From: UMGS1696 sp963642885
GTDB taxonomy: Bacteria; Bacillota; Clostridia; Oscillospirales; CAG-272
Direction: 5' to 3'
Assembly (NCBI GenBank): GCA_963642885.1
Contig: CAVIJI010000009.1
Coordinates: forward strand, 1-64,000
DNA length: 64,000 nt
The stretch's first letter is position 1, and each line of letters starts with the position of its first letter. The position numbers and the translations under genes were made by a program. The notes beneath the pieces are model-generated. The model saw only the letters and a list, made by a program, of their open reading frames with translations. It was not told the DNA's origin and made no database searches. Shown piece by piece: positions 1-10,300 of this stretch.

Positions 1-482
1 GTAAGGCCTGCGCCTTCCTTGAGCTCGATGAGTCCGTTATCGGCGAGAAGAAGAAGTGCTCTCGCTTCGTTTGTTGTGTCATTGGGAACAGCTACCACAG
101 CACCGTCTGCAAGTGCATTGAGAGAGGAACATGTTCCTGCGTAAATTCCGAAGGGCTCATAGTGTACTTTGGCAACGGAAACGACGTGTGTGCCGTTTTC
201 TTCGTTGAACTGATCGAGATAAGGCTGGTGCTGGAAGTAGTTTGCGTCAACGTCGCCGCTTTCGGTAGCGTTGTTGGGAGTAACATAGTCATCCATTACT
301 TTGATTTCAAGGGTGTAACCCTTATCCTCGAGAATGGATTTGCACTGTTCGAGAATCTCGGCGTGAGGAGTAGCGGAAGCCGCAACCGTGATGGTCTTAT
401 CATCGGAACCTGTGGAAGAGCAGGAAACAAGAGATGCTGCTGCGAGAAGAGCTGCGAGAGCTAATGTAAGGAACTTTTTCAT
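1..482 (-). CDS. metQ: Methionine ABC transporter substrate-binding lipoprotein (MetQ), C-terminus cut by window edge
   Basis: About 160 residues of a NlpA/MetQ-type lipoprotein. The N-terminus MKKFLTLALAALLAAASLVSC is a lipoprotein signal with lipobox LVSC, so the mature protein should be lipid-anchored outside the membrane. Downstream come VAASATPHAEILEQC and the segment GDVDANYFQHQPYLDQFN, typical of MetQ proteins, which bind L- or D-methionine. The start at 482 has AAAGGAG seven bases upstream. The gene follows metI by 41 bases and ends a metN-metI-metQ operon read on the minus strand. The 3' part lies beyond base 1. Substrate is inferred from family and neighbours; related NlpA proteins can bind other small amino acids or peptides. 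Confidence 0.92.
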   Translation of the reverse strand, partial: MKKFLTLALAALLAAASLVSCSSTGSDDKTITVAASATPHAEILEQCKSILEDKGYTLEIKVMDDYVTPNNATESGDVDANYFQHQPYLDQFNEENGTHVVSVAKVHYEPFGIYAGTCSSLNALADGAVVAVPNDTTNEARALLLLADNGLIELKEGAGL

Positions 483-523
483 GATTTTTCTCCTTTGTTT
501 ATTCATTATTTATTTTTTATATA

Positions 524-1213
524 TCATTTGCCGCGGATACGCTTATCGGACTTTTTCGCGAGGAACGAAAGGCATTCCTGAAGAATTTGAACGATAATTA
601 TGAGCAGCAAAGATGAAATATACATGTGTTTGGGCTGGAAACGATATAAACCGTATCTTATGGCAAGCTGACCGAGACCGCCGCCTGCGATAAGATATGT
701 CATGGGGGTGTATCCGAGTATTGTCGTTACCGCGATTGCTCCTCCGACTATGAGGGAAGGCTTGGACTCGGGCAGAAGAACCTTTGTTATTATTTGCCAG
801 TTGCTTGAACCCATTGCCTGAGCGGCTTCGATTACACCTCTGTCAACCTCACGGAATGACGACTCTATCATTCGCGCAACGAACGGAGCGGCCGCAATGA
901 CAAGATAGAATACAAATGCTCTGTCGCCTATCTGAGTACCGACAAGTATTTTCGCAATAGGCTGAGTCATGACAAGAAGTATGATGAACGGGATTGAACG
1001 CAGAACATTTACTATCACTCCGACGATACTGTTAACAGGATGATTCGGGAAAATGCTGTCCTTTGATGTACAGTATAGGAGTACGCCCAGAGGAATTCCG
1101 ATAATATAAGCTATAACAGTCGATACGAGTGTTATTACAAGTGTTGAGAGTACAGCCTCCGCATAAACTTCGGTCATTCCGCTGTCGAGAATCTTATCCA
1201 GAAAATCAACCAT
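524..1213 (-). CDS. metI: Methionine ABC transporter permease (MetI)
   Basis: 229-residue inner-membrane permease. The sequence has about five hydrophobic segments and the binding-protein-dependent permease EAA loop (EAAQAMGSSNWQIITKVLLP) that docks on the ATPase MetN. Length matches the family (about 217-230). The ATG at 1213 was chosen because GAAGGTGAT lies just before it. A GTG at 1222 in the same frame would sit inside that ribosome binding site. The start overlaps the end of metN by 8 bases, which suggests translational coupling. Together with MetN and MetQ it should import methionine. MetI-type permeases form a homodimer. Confidence 0.93.
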   Translation of the reverse strand: MVDFLDKILDSGMTEVYAEAVLSTLVITLVSTVIAYIIGIPLGVLLYCTSKDSIFPNHPVNSIVGVIVNVLRSIPFIILLVMTQPIAKILVGTQIGDRAFVFYLVIAAAPFVARMIESSFREVDRGVIEAAQAMGSSNWQIITKVLLPESKPSLIVGGAIAVTTILGYTPMTYLIAGGGLGQLAIRYGLYRFQPKHMYISSLLLIIIVQILQECLSFLAKKSDKRIRGK

Positions 1214-2240
1214 TTGTATCACCTTCTTTAGTTTCGGTCTTTAAATCGGTATTCGCGATTTTTTCGTATTTAACTCCGTGAGAATCAAGGTACGCAAATA
1301 TTCTTTCGGCCGACGTTTTGTCTGACGGAAGTCTGAGAAGCATCTGACCGTATGCTTTGCCTCCGATGTCCTTAGTGTCCGCACCCATTATATTTACGGA
1401 TGTACGACATTCGAGAGAAAGATTCGATATGATAGGCTCGTTGGATTTTTGACCGTCAAAGACTATTCTTACAAGCTCGCCCGTCGGTACGAAATGCGCC
1501 GCGGCTCCCTTTGGAAGAATAAGGTCTTTGGCAATAGCAGATTTCGGGGCGATGAATATATCCTTAACAAGCCCCTGCTCGACTACGGTACCGTGGTCGA
1601 GAACCGCTACTTTATTGCAAATGCGTTCTACGACCTTCATCTCGTGAGTAATAACCACTATTGTTACACCGAGCTCGGAATTAATCTTTTTGAGCAGTTC
1701 GAGTATCTGCGATGTGGTGTTTGGGTCGAGAGCGCTTGTCGCTTCATCGCAAAGAAGAACCTCGGGATTTGTGGCAAGTGAGCGTGCTATGGCGACTCTT
1801 TGCTTTTGACCGCCCGAGAGCTGTGCGGGATACGAGCTCATTCTGTCCTCGAGACCGACAATTTTAAGAAGCTCTTTCGCTCTTTCGAGTGCCTTTTTTC
1901 TCGGAACACCCGATATTTCCATAGGGTAGCATACATTTCCCAAAGCGGTACGCTGTGCGAGCAGATTGAAGTTCTGGAAGATCATCGCGATAGAGCGTCT
2001 GGTTTGAAGAAGCTCCTTTTTGGAGAGGGAGGCAAGGCTGACGCCTTTGAATTTTACCTCACCCGATGTCGGAATTTCCAGAAAATTCATGCATCGAACA
2101 AGTGTGGATTTACCAGCGCCCGACAATCCGATTATGCCGTATATATCGCCCTTTTCGATTTTAAGCGAAACATTGCTCACGGCTTCTACGGAATCATGCT
2201 CTGTTTTAAAGGTTTTTGTGACATTAATCAGCTCAATCAT
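1206..2240 (-). CDS. metN: Methionine ABC transporter ATP-binding protein (MetN)
   Basis: 344-residue ATPase of the methionine uptake transporter, the usual MetN length. Seen in order: Walker A GLSGAGKSTLVRC, Q-loop MIFQNFNLL, signature LSGGQKQRVAIARSL, Walker B VLLCDEATSALDP, and H-loop ITHEM. The C-terminal ~90 residues correspond to the NIL domain, which in this family binds methionine and inhibits transport when the cell is replete. The start at 2240 (MIELINVTKTF) was taken over an upstream in-frame start at 2297 because the longer form adds a non-homologous stretch that lies in the terminator region. The ribosome binding site is weak (ACGGTGA). It is the first gene of metNIQ, behind the leader peptide and terminator at 2272-2424. 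Confidence 0.95.
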   Translation of the reverse strand: MIELINVTKTFKTEHDSVEAVSNVSLKIEKGDIYGIIGLSGAGKSTLVRCMNFLEIPTSGEVKFKGVSLASLSKKELLQTRRSIAMIFQNFNLLAQRTALGNVCYPMEISGVPRKKALERAKELLKIVGLEDRMSSYPAQLSGGQKQRVAIARSLATNPEVLLCDEATSALDPNTTSQILELLKKINSELGVTIVVITHEMKVVERICNKVAVLDHGTVVEQGLVKDIFIAPKSAIAKDLILPKGAAAHFVPTGELVRIVFDGQKSNEPIISNLSLECRTSVNIMGADTKDIGGKAYGQMLLRLPSDKTSAERIFAYLDSHGVKYEKIANTDLKTETKEGDTNG

Positions 2241-2271
2241 AAATTCACCGTATAAATCAATATTCAAAAGA

Positions 2272-2311
2272 ATAAAAAACAGCCCGGAGTAATGCATTCA
2301 TACACCGGACT
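2272..2311 (-). terminator. Intrinsic terminator / attenuator between leader peptide and metN
   Basis: Read on the minus strand, AGTCCGGTGT pairs with ACTCCGGGCT (one mismatch, one wobble) and is followed by GTTTTTTATT. It lies about 30 bases before metN and after the leader peptide, so it must be read through for metNIQ expression. This is the arrangement of a transcription attenuator. Part of the leader peptide coding region (2380-2385, GCCCGG on the minus strand) is complementary to CCGGGC in the terminator's 3' arm, a possible antiterminator pairing. Confidence 0.7.
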
Positions 2312-2373
2312 ATTCATCAAGCATTATTTATTGTTAATCAAGTAATTTAAACATATGACAACAACACCCGATG

Positions 2374-2424
2374 TTAAGCCCGGGCGGAGAACATTCGAAT
2401 TGCGGCTCTCTTGATGCTGTACAT
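2374..2424 (-). CDS. Short leader peptide upstream of metNIQ (16 residues)
   Basis: A 16-residue open frame, MYSIKRAAIRMFSARA, ending in TAA. It has a strong ribosome binding site (CAAGGAGTTATT) before its ATG and lies about 40 bases downstream of the predicted transcription start of metNIQ. A terminator-like hairpin lies between it and metN, so translation of the peptide could control read-through. I do not recognise a named family. It is short, basic and has only one methionine codon after the start, so a classical stalling model at Met codons is not obvious. Supported by spacing, ribosome binding site and context, not by homology. Confidence 0.5.
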   Translation of the reverse strand: MYSIKRAAIRMFSARA

Positions 2425-2470
2425 AATAACTCCTTGAGTATCACTTGTAGTAAATATTTTCTGTAGCTGT

Positions 2471-2500
2471 ATTATAGCATATATATGTATCATATGTCAA
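2471..2500 (-). promoter_or_regulatory. Promoter of the metNIQ leader
   Basis: On the minus strand TTGACA (2500-2495) is separated by 18 bases from TATAAT (2476-2471), both perfect sigma-A hexamers. Transcription would start near 2464, giving a leader of about 220 bases before metN that holds the short peptide and the terminator. Confidence 0.8.
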
Positions 2501-2671
2501 CCGAAAAAAGCGAAAATTATCGATAAAAATTCGAAAATCATGCAATAGTTGTTCGTTTCTTTTGCTGTGTACCGTATCATAAATACCGACTTCAATACCG
2601 ATTTCGGGTGTTGTTTCCCGATTTAAGATCAATTTCGGGCCATCATTAACATTTTTTGCGAATGTACGATA

Positions 2672-2699
2672 TTGCATATTCATGTTTATGATTTATAAT
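2672..2699 (+). promoter_or_regulatory. Promoter of trxA
   Basis: TTGCAT (2672-2677), a 16-base spacer and TATAAT (2694-2699) on the plus strand. Start expected near 2706, giving an untranslated leader of about 80 bases that contains the hairpin at 2730-2771. It diverges from the metNIQ promoter. Confidence 0.6.
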
Positions 2700-2729
2700 C
2701 AAAATATAAACATATGAAAGGAGTATGGG

Positions 2730-2771
2730 TTAAGGAGATACCGAGACATCATTGATTCGGTTTTTCCTTAA
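2730..2771 (+). promoter_or_regulatory. Hairpin in the trxA leader
   Basis: TTAAGGA (2730-2736) pairs with TCCTTAA (2765-2771), and inside it ACCGA (2740-2744) pairs with TCGGT (2757-2761). The structure contains the only good Shine-Dalgarno-like sequence of the leader (AAGGAG), but that lies about 50 bases before the trxA start, so its role is unclear. No known riboswitch was recognised. Confidence 0.35.
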
Positions 2772-2788
2772 TCATGCTGTAAAAAAAT

Positions 2789-3103
2789 ATGGCAGTATAC
2801 AATCTTACAAGCGGTGCATTCGAAAAGATTGCTCAAAGCAGCGAAAAAACGGTATTTATCGATTTTTGGGCTCCGTGGTGCGGCCCGTGTAAAATGCTTT
2901 CTCCGATTATCGATAAAATCTCGGAAGAAAGAGATGACATCCTTTTTTGCAAGGTAAACGTGGATGATGAACCGGAGCTTGCGAAAAAGTTCGGAATTAT
3001 GTCTATTCCGACCGTTGTTCTGCTTGAAAACGGAAGCGAGAAAAAGAGAACGGTGGGATTTATGCCCGAGGACGAGGTTCTCGATTTTTTAAATAACAAA
3101 TAA
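2789..3103 (+). CDS. trxA: Thioredoxin
   Basis: 104-residue cytoplasmic thioredoxin, the standard length. The active site WCGPC is at residues 30-34 after the typical FIDFWAP strand, and the cis-proline loop MSIPT follows. It reduces protein disulfides using electrons from thioredoxin reductase, which is not in the window. The start is odd: the 15 bases before ATG are A-rich with no clear ribosome binding site, while AAGGAG is buried in an upstream hairpin. It is monocistronic, followed by a strong inverted repeat. Confidence 0.96.
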   Translation: MAVYNLTSGAFEKIAQSSEKTVFIDFWAPWCGPCKMLSPIIDKISEERDDILFCKVNVDDEPELAKKFGIMSIPTVVLLENGSEKKRTVGFMPEDEVLDFLNNK

Positions 3104-3119
3104 AAAAATTCCAAGAGCT

Positions 3120-3158
3120 TATGTGCTCCTCTGCGTTTTTACATCGGAGGAGCACGTA
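3120..3158 (+). terminator. Inverted repeat after trxA, probable terminator
   Basis: TATGTGCTCCTC (3120-3131) pairs with GAGGAGCACGTA (3147-3158), 12 pairs with one wobble. A T-rich stretch follows only after about 13 bases, so termination may be imperfect. Confidence 0.5.
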
Positions 3159-3294
3159 GGATTTAAGATTGTTTCTTTTTATTCAATCGGTTCGATAACA
3201 TCGCCCAAACAGGACTGCTTAGTCGGGTTGAACATTCTATACGAGCATGTCAAGTGAAAACAATAAATTATAAAAACATAGAAAGGACGAAAAA

Positions 3295-4215
3295 ATGAGC
3301 GTAATCAAGACCGAATACAACGTTAAATCCTCCGACGGAATACATACACTCGCGGGACATGTTTATGTGCCCGATAACCCCGACCGTGAGATAAAGGGTA
3401 TGCTTCATGTTGTTCACGGTATGTGTGAGCATATCGGCCGCTATGACGAGTTTATGCGTGAGATAGCGGAAAGAGGTTATATATGCTTCGGATACGATAA
3501 TCTCGGTCATGGAAGAACCGTGAGCGATGAGGAACTCGGTTATATTGCTCGCCGTGACGGTTACGAAAGATTGGCTGAAGATGTAGGTATATACGGCAGT
3601 GCGATAAGACGCGACTTCGGAGGAAACAAGCCGTACTATCTCATGGGACACAGCATGGGCTCGTTTATAGTCAGATACGCCGCCGAAAAATACGTGAAGC
3701 CCGATAAGCTGATAATCATGGGGACGGGCGGCGAGAATCAGGCGGCAGGATTCGGCATCACGCTTATTAATACGATGATGCTGTTTTTCGGTGACAAATA
3801 TCGTTCAAAGCTCATATACGGATTGGTTTTCGGCGGTTACGTGAAGAAATTTAAGGAGAAAGAATACAACTCATGGATATCGAAAATTCCTGAGGTACGA
3901 GCGAAATATCGTAAGGATAAGTATTGCAGCTTTATGTTTACGCTCTCGGCCATGAAGGACTTGGTTATTCTCAATCGGGATACCAATTCCGACAAATGGT
4001 TTGATTCGTTCGACACGAGTCTTCCCGTGCTTCTTCTTTCGGGAGGTGACGATCCCGTCGGAGACTTCGGTAAGGGAGTAACACAGGTGTACGAACGACT
4101 TCGAGATAAAGGCTGTAATGTGAAAATGAAGCTGTACCGTGAATGCAGGCATGAAATACTGAACGATACAAGCAGGGAAGAGTGCATACAAGATATCTTA
4201 AACTTCATAGATTAA
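3295..4215 (+). CDS. Alpha/beta hydrolase, monoacylglycerol-lipase/lysophospholipase type (serine aminopeptidase S33 fold)
   Basis: 306-residue cytoplasmic hydrolase. The sequence shows the early HGMCEH oxyanion motif, GYDNLGHGRT, the nucleophile elbow GHSMGS with Ser120, LLLSGGDDPVG carrying the likely acid, and ECRHEILND carrying the catalytic His. This arrangement is that of Hydrolase_4/PldB-like enzymes, which cleave monoacylglycerols or lysophospholipids. The exact substrate cannot be read from sequence. The start has AGAAAGGACG nine bases upstream. No signal peptide or membrane segment is present. It stands alone, convergent with the large protease gene. Confidence 0.88.
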   Translation: MSVIKTEYNVKSSDGIHTLAGHVYVPDNPDREIKGMLHVVHGMCEHIGRYDEFMREIAERGYICFGYDNLGHGRTVSDEELGYIARRDGYERLAEDVGIYGSAIRRDFGGNKPYYLMGHSMGSFIVRYAAEKYVKPDKLIIMGTGGENQAAGFGITLINTMMLFFGDKYRSKLIYGLVFGGYVKKFKEKEYNSWISKIPEVRAKYRKDKYCSFMFTLSAMKDLVILNRDTNSDKWFDSFDTSLPVLLLSGGDDPVGDFGKGVTQVYERLRDKGCNVKMKLYRECRHEILNDTSREECIQDILNFID

Positions 4216-4229
4216 ACGGTGATAAATAC

Positions 4230-4273
4230 AAAAAGAACCGGAACAGAGTTAAATCTGGACCGGTTCTTTTTTT
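4230..4273. terminator. Bidirectional terminator
   Basis: AAAAGAACCGG (4231-4241) pairs with CCGGTTCTTTT (4260-4270). T-runs lie on both sides when each strand is read, so it can end both the hydrolase transcript and the convergent protease transcript. Confidence 0.85.
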
Positions 4274-4305
4274 ACTTAAACCATGCTATGATAATCGATT
4301 TATGA

Positions 4306-7300
4306 TTATTTAGCTGTCTTTGTAAGGAATGTGTAGATAGCAGCTGCAACTTCTGCGCGGTTAGCGTTTTCGGTAGCGTTTACGTTTTCGCCGTCAACGA
4401 GGAGGCCTTCGGAAACTGCCCACTGAACGTCAGCCTTAGCCCAGTCGGAAACTACTGCTTCTTCACCGAGTTCAACTGTTGTTTCGTAGATGGTGATGCC
4501 CTTGTACTCAGCATATCTGTAGATGATAGCGGAGAGCTGTTCACGTGTAACAGCCTTCTTGGGAGCAAATGTACCGTCTTCGTAACCCTTTACGATACCA
4601 ACGGAAGCAGCCCATTCAACAGCATCGGAGTACCATTCACCGGGTTCAACGTCGGAGAAGGTATTCTCTGTGTCAACTTCGGGTTCGCCTTCGAGTCTGT
4701 AGAGGATTGTAACGATTGTAGCTCTGTTGAGCTCGTATTCGGGTGAGAATTCTGTATCGCTTGTACCGTTCATGATACCTTCGTTGTAGAGATACTCAAC
4801 AGCGGTGTAGTACCAATCTTCGGGATTTACGTCAACGAAGGGAAGCTCGTCCTTAACGGGTTCTACTACAGGTTCTTCAGTCTCATCAACAGGTTCTTCA
4901 TCGTCGTCTTCCTTAGGCTCAACAACGGGTGTTGTGGGCTTTGTGGGGTTGAGGATGGGTCTTGTGATAGGATTGATTACCGGAAGAGGATTGTTGCCGC
5001 CGATTTCGAGACCGCAACGAGAGCAAATCATTGTGGTTCTTGAAAGTCCTGCGTAGCCTTCCTTAACAACGAAGTTGTGTCCGAGAGCTGCGAGGATTTC
5101 GGTCTTTGTTTCACCGCACTTGGAGCACTCGTAATCTACATAACCGTTTTCGGTGCAAGTAGCGTCTTCACGATCGGTTTCAACCCAGTCATGACCGCCT
5201 ACTTCATCCTCGATGGAGATTACAACAGTGTCTTCGTCAACATCGGTATCGTCGTTGCGTTCTTCAACGTCGATGTCGATTTCGGTTTCAACATAATCGC
5301 CGTATTCGAATGTTACGGTTGCGAGAGTCTTGCCTGCTTCAACAGCGTCTGCGGAAGCGAATGCAAATACAACCTTACCGTTTTCTTCGTCAACATTGAA
5401 TGCCTTAACCTTTTCGGAGGAAACTGCGCTTACGAATGTAACCTTAGTGGGATCGTAGGAAACAACATACTTACCGTTTGTAACAGCTACGTCTTCCTTA
5501 ACATTTACGGTGAGAACGTGTTCGTCAGCGTCGCCATCGGAATCCTTTACGGAATCAACGGAAGCGGCATTGAGAGAACCGTTAACAACGGATGTGGAAA
5601 CAGGAGCGGAAACGGATACGTTTGCTGTAGCTTCGAATGCTTCAACAGCATCTGTCTTAGCGTTTGCGGATGTTGCCATTACAGCATTAACCACAGGAGC
5701 GATAGATGTTGTTTCTGCTTCTTCAACCTCAAGCTTAACTTCTCTAGCCATGATGGACTTCATAGCGTTTCCGGAAGCTGTATTAGCAGCTGCGGAGTAG
5801 AGAGCTGTGAGGTTTGTAGCGCCTTCTACGTTGCCGATCTTGCCGATTGTAGCTTCTTCGTCTGCAAGGTTGAGGTAGTAAACGGCACCGTTTGTTTCAT
5901 CGGAAATGATGAGACCGTAGTTGTCGCTGCTGAACTCAATGTATGCTGCGGAGAGAGCATTGGGATCGGTGAATTCGGAATCGAATGTTGCGTATGTGCC
6001 GCGTACAAGGGATGCGCTTACTACATATGCACCTGTTTCATCGTCGTCATCTACAGTCATGATCGGAATAAGATTGTATTCGAATACCTTACCGTCTGTA
6101 GAGAGAACGTAGTAAACATGGCAAGTGGTATTGGCGTCAGCCTTTGTAACGGGGCTTGTGAGCTGCTTGTTGATTTCAGCAAGAGTTGTATCGCCTACAT
6201 AAGCGATAGCTGCGAGGTTAGTATAATTCGTGCTTGCTCTCCAACCGGAAAGTGAACCTTCAACATAGTCGACAAGTTCATAGAGACCGTCGGATGTGGG
6301 AATGTAGAGTGCATCGCCGAAGCCTGTGCCGGAGTGAACGACCTTGTCGTCATCGGTGAATGTGAATTCAACTGCGGCATTTTCTGCTACGTCGCGGATG
6401 GAGTAATCTACGGAGCAAGCGCTTCCTTCGCTTTCCTCGAATGTGGTAGCATCGATGCGGTAGATATGACCTTCATCATCCTTGACATCTGTACCCCAGA
6501 GGTAACCAACGGACAAACCGCCGCCGTAAATCTCTGTTGTAGCAGAACCGTTAGTGGATACGGACATATCACTGAGGTCGATGGAAACCCATGCTGTTGT
6601 GCCGTTGATTGTTGCCTGAGCATTTACTGTAGCGTCAACGGATACGAGACCTCTTACAGTAACGTTAATGCTCTTGGAGATGTGCTCACCATTGTCGTTC
6701 GTGTCAACTGTTGTGCATGTAATAACGGCTGTGCCTTCGCCAACGCCTGTGATTACACCGTTTTCAACTGTTGCTACGGATGCATCGGATGTTGTCCATG
6801 TGAGCTCGTTTGTTTCACCGAGGATAACCTTCGGAGAAACCTTGTAGTTGTCTTTTACGTAGATTGTGATATCAGATGTGTCGAGCTTGACTGTAAGATC
6901 TGTAGCTCTGTCATACTGATAGAGTGAAACTACGGGCCATACCTTATCGCCGAATGTACCAACCTTGGAAACTATGAGAGAATCGGGGTTGATAGCGTAA
7001 AGTGTAGCTTCTTCACCGTCAAGATATACGGATGTGAGAATGTAACCGGTGGTTTCATCATAGAGCATGGAAGCGTACTTGCCGCCTGTAACTGCGGATA
7101 CATTAGTAAGCTCGAGACCGGTATCGCCGATTTCTTCGCGTACCATTGTGTAGCTGTCGCCTTCATTGTATGTGAATACAATGAACTTGTAAAGCTTTCC
7201 GCTTTCGGTCATTGCATAGTAGAAGTTAGCCGGCCAGTTGCCGCTGATGAATGACCAAGTGCTGAAGTCAATTGTTGAATAGTAGTATGTGCCGGAACCG

Positions 7301-10300
7301 CTATATGCGATAGTTGCCATCGGGTCATCACCGAACGCGGAGGAGAGATCCCAGTAAGAGAGTGATCCTTCTACGGGGTTGAGCATTTCGATGTAAGTAC
7401 CGTTCATGCAGATACCGATCATACGTCCGAAGTAACCTTCTTCGGTAGCGGGAGCTGCTGCTGCGTCGGACCAAATCCAAGAAGAAGCGATTCCGCCGTA
7501 GCTTGTGATTGCGAATGTGTCGGGATCTACGCCGAACATTGTGTCACCGGTGTGAACGAGGATTTCATCGTCCTGGAGAGTACCTGCGTAGTAGGATGCG
7601 CCTTCTGCAACAGATGTCCAAGCTTCGGTGTCGTCTGTTTCGAATTCAGACCAGTAAGCCTTGCTGTCGGAGCCGTAAACGAGACCGCTGAGTTCAACGT
7701 TGTCGAGCTTTGTTACTTCTACTGTGCATGTTGCGGACTTTGTAGGATCAGCAACGGATGTAGCTGTAATTGTAGCTGTACCAACCTTGAGAGTTTCTAT
7801 TGTACCATTGGCATCAACGGAAACTGTGGATGCATCGGATGTTGTCCATGTTACCGACTTGTCGGAAACGAGCCAAGGAAGAACGCTTGCTTCAAGAGAT
7901 ACTGTAGAGCCCTTGAGGAGAGAGAGTCTTGAATGGTTGAGAACAACACGTTCAACATCGGGATTCTTGGGAAGTGTAACTGTGTTAGCGGGAACTACGT
8001 AGAGAGCTACGGTGTGGTCATAGAACTGAGCGTTGTTGGATGTGTTGGGATGAGCGATTGTCTTGGCTACGGGATCATATACCCAAAGCTCATTGTCAAC
8101 GTCAACACTGTTCTTTGCGCCGTAACCGCCTGCGAGATAAATGATATCCTTGTCATGGTCATAAGCCATGGAAGCATAGCTTGTGAAGTATACACCGGAC
8201 TTGCCGACGCTTGTACCGTAAACGGTAAGCTTGCCGTCTGTGATATCATCGAGTGTCCATTCGTATACAGATACGAATGAGCCGGATGCGGAGTTTACAC
8301 CGTAGAAGTTACCTTCGTCGTCGATGGTAAATGCACGGAGTACGCGATAAGAGGAAACACTGTGGTCTACAGTAATATCGGCAACCTTTTCGATTTCGCC
8401 GCTTACGTAGTCGACTGTGTAAAGTGCGTTTACGTTATAAGCAATTGTACCTCTCTGAGTATTGCTGAGGTGGTTTGTCAAAACGTAAAGTTTGCTGTTC
8501 TGAGTATTGAATGCCATATCGGCAACATATTCGTCTTCTTCGAATATCTCGTTGAACGATGCAACCTTAGAAGTTTCGGAATATGCTTCCTGAGAAGCAG
8601 CGTAGATTCCGTCGAGTGTTGCGAAGAATACGTAACCGCCGATGTAATCAGCAGCATATGCTTCGTAAGTAACTTCTTCGAAATCGGTAAGACCTGCTGT
8701 GCTTGAAAGTGTTGCGGGATCAGCTTCTACCCAACGCGCACCGTTACCGCGGTTTGTACCGGATGTGAAGCCGAACATTCTGCCTGTGAAGTCTTCAGGT
8801 GTACCACCATAGTATACCTTGTATGTTGTTTCGTTGCCTGCGTAGTCAGCTACAACGATCTTGATGTATTCGCCAACGGAATCATCGAGGTCGAATGTTT
8901 CGCTGCATTCCTGACCTGCTTCGGTCTGGGTGGGAACGACACCGGTGATAAGCTTGTTTCCGATACCTCTGTAAATAGCGAGTTCCGCTATGTACTGGTT
9001 GTCCTTAGCTGTAACGGTAATATCACCTGTAAGGAGATCCTTGGAGATACCGACAAGTTCGGGAGCTGTATCGTCAACTGTGAATGTGTTTGTAAGGTAT
9101 GCACCCTCACCGAGAACATCGGATTCGAGAACAGCCTTTACGGAATCACTGTCGAATACATCGTCTTCGTAGTATTCGGGAATGAATGCGAGACCTGCTG
9201 TGAATACATCGCCTTCCTTGAAGCCGAGAGTAGCGGGCTTCTGGTTAGCTGTAAGAGAAGAAGTTGTGTTTCTCCAAGAACCGCCGTTTACATAATAGTA
9301 AGCGGAAATAACCTGGTTGGAAACGGGACCCATGTAAACTATATTGCCGTCAGCGTCCTTTACAAAGTAAACAACAGCTGCTGCATTACGTTCGAGGGTT
9401 ACCTTATACTGGTTGATTACGGAGTTGCTGTTGATTGCAGCGCGTTCGTAAGGAATATCTGCTACTGAATCACCTTCTACAAAGTAGGGGTTGATAGTGT
9501 AGATATAGTTTGTGCTTTCGCCGGGATAACGGATTGTTACATAGTTGGTTGCTACAACACCCGTGTGAGGTGTACGATCATCGCCGTAGAGCTTTTCAAC
9601 GTATGTTGAAGTTTCATAAGCGGATGCGTCGGACCAGTTGCCGTAGAAGCCGAGAACAGGGATGGAGTGAGCGGGAAGAACCGCGCCGTCTTCTGTGTTA
9701 GCTGTTTCTACGAAAATGTAACCTTCAACGTATGCGCCAACGGGATAGGTTTCATCAAGATATGCCTTCTGAGCGTCTGTGAGCTTGATGTTAACGGAAA
9801 CATTGATTGTTTCGCCTGCATCAACTTCAACGGAAGCGAGAGTGAGGTTCTTGAGAAGGAGATGTGCATCGTAAGAAGTGATTTCGCCGTCACCGTCTAC
9901 GTCTGCTGCATCTTCATTGAACTTTTCTACCTTGTTGCCGACAACATGGTCGATGATAGCCTGAGCGTCATCGGAGTCTGTGTCGCCGTCGCAGTCAACG
10001 TCGCATTCGAAGCCTGTGTTGGGAACGAATTCTGTTCCGTTTACAGTGTATGTAACGTCTGCGTCGAGGAGAGCTGTCCATGTATCAAGATATGTGTAAT
10101 CGTAATCAAACATATCCTGAGTGAACATATCTGTGGAGAATGTATATTCGGTGTCTTCGTCGGAGAAGTTTGTAACCGTGAAGTCTACGGTGTAGTCACC
10201 TGTCTTGTCGGGGTCATCACCGAGTTCGGCTTTAACCTTACCGTCGGAAGCAGTACCGCTGAGGTTTTCGTCAACGAGCACATAAGACTGTGCGTTGACA

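Noticed and set aside
2272..2464. SAM riboswitch (S-box) before metN
   Set aside because: ATCAAGAGAG resembles the start of an S-box, but the GGCCCGATGAAACCCGGCAACC-type core is missing and the stretch is coding for the short peptide.
2441..2683. 80-codon minus-strand frame in the region between metN and trxA
   Set aside because: It covers the metNIQ promoter, is AT-rich and has no ribosome binding site; the divergent promoters explain the region better.
5077..6927. Two long plus-strand frames (392 and 197 codons) opposite the protease gene
   Set aside because: Same cause: antisense shadow of a coding sequence with few stop-complement codons; Cys/Gly-rich nonsense composition.
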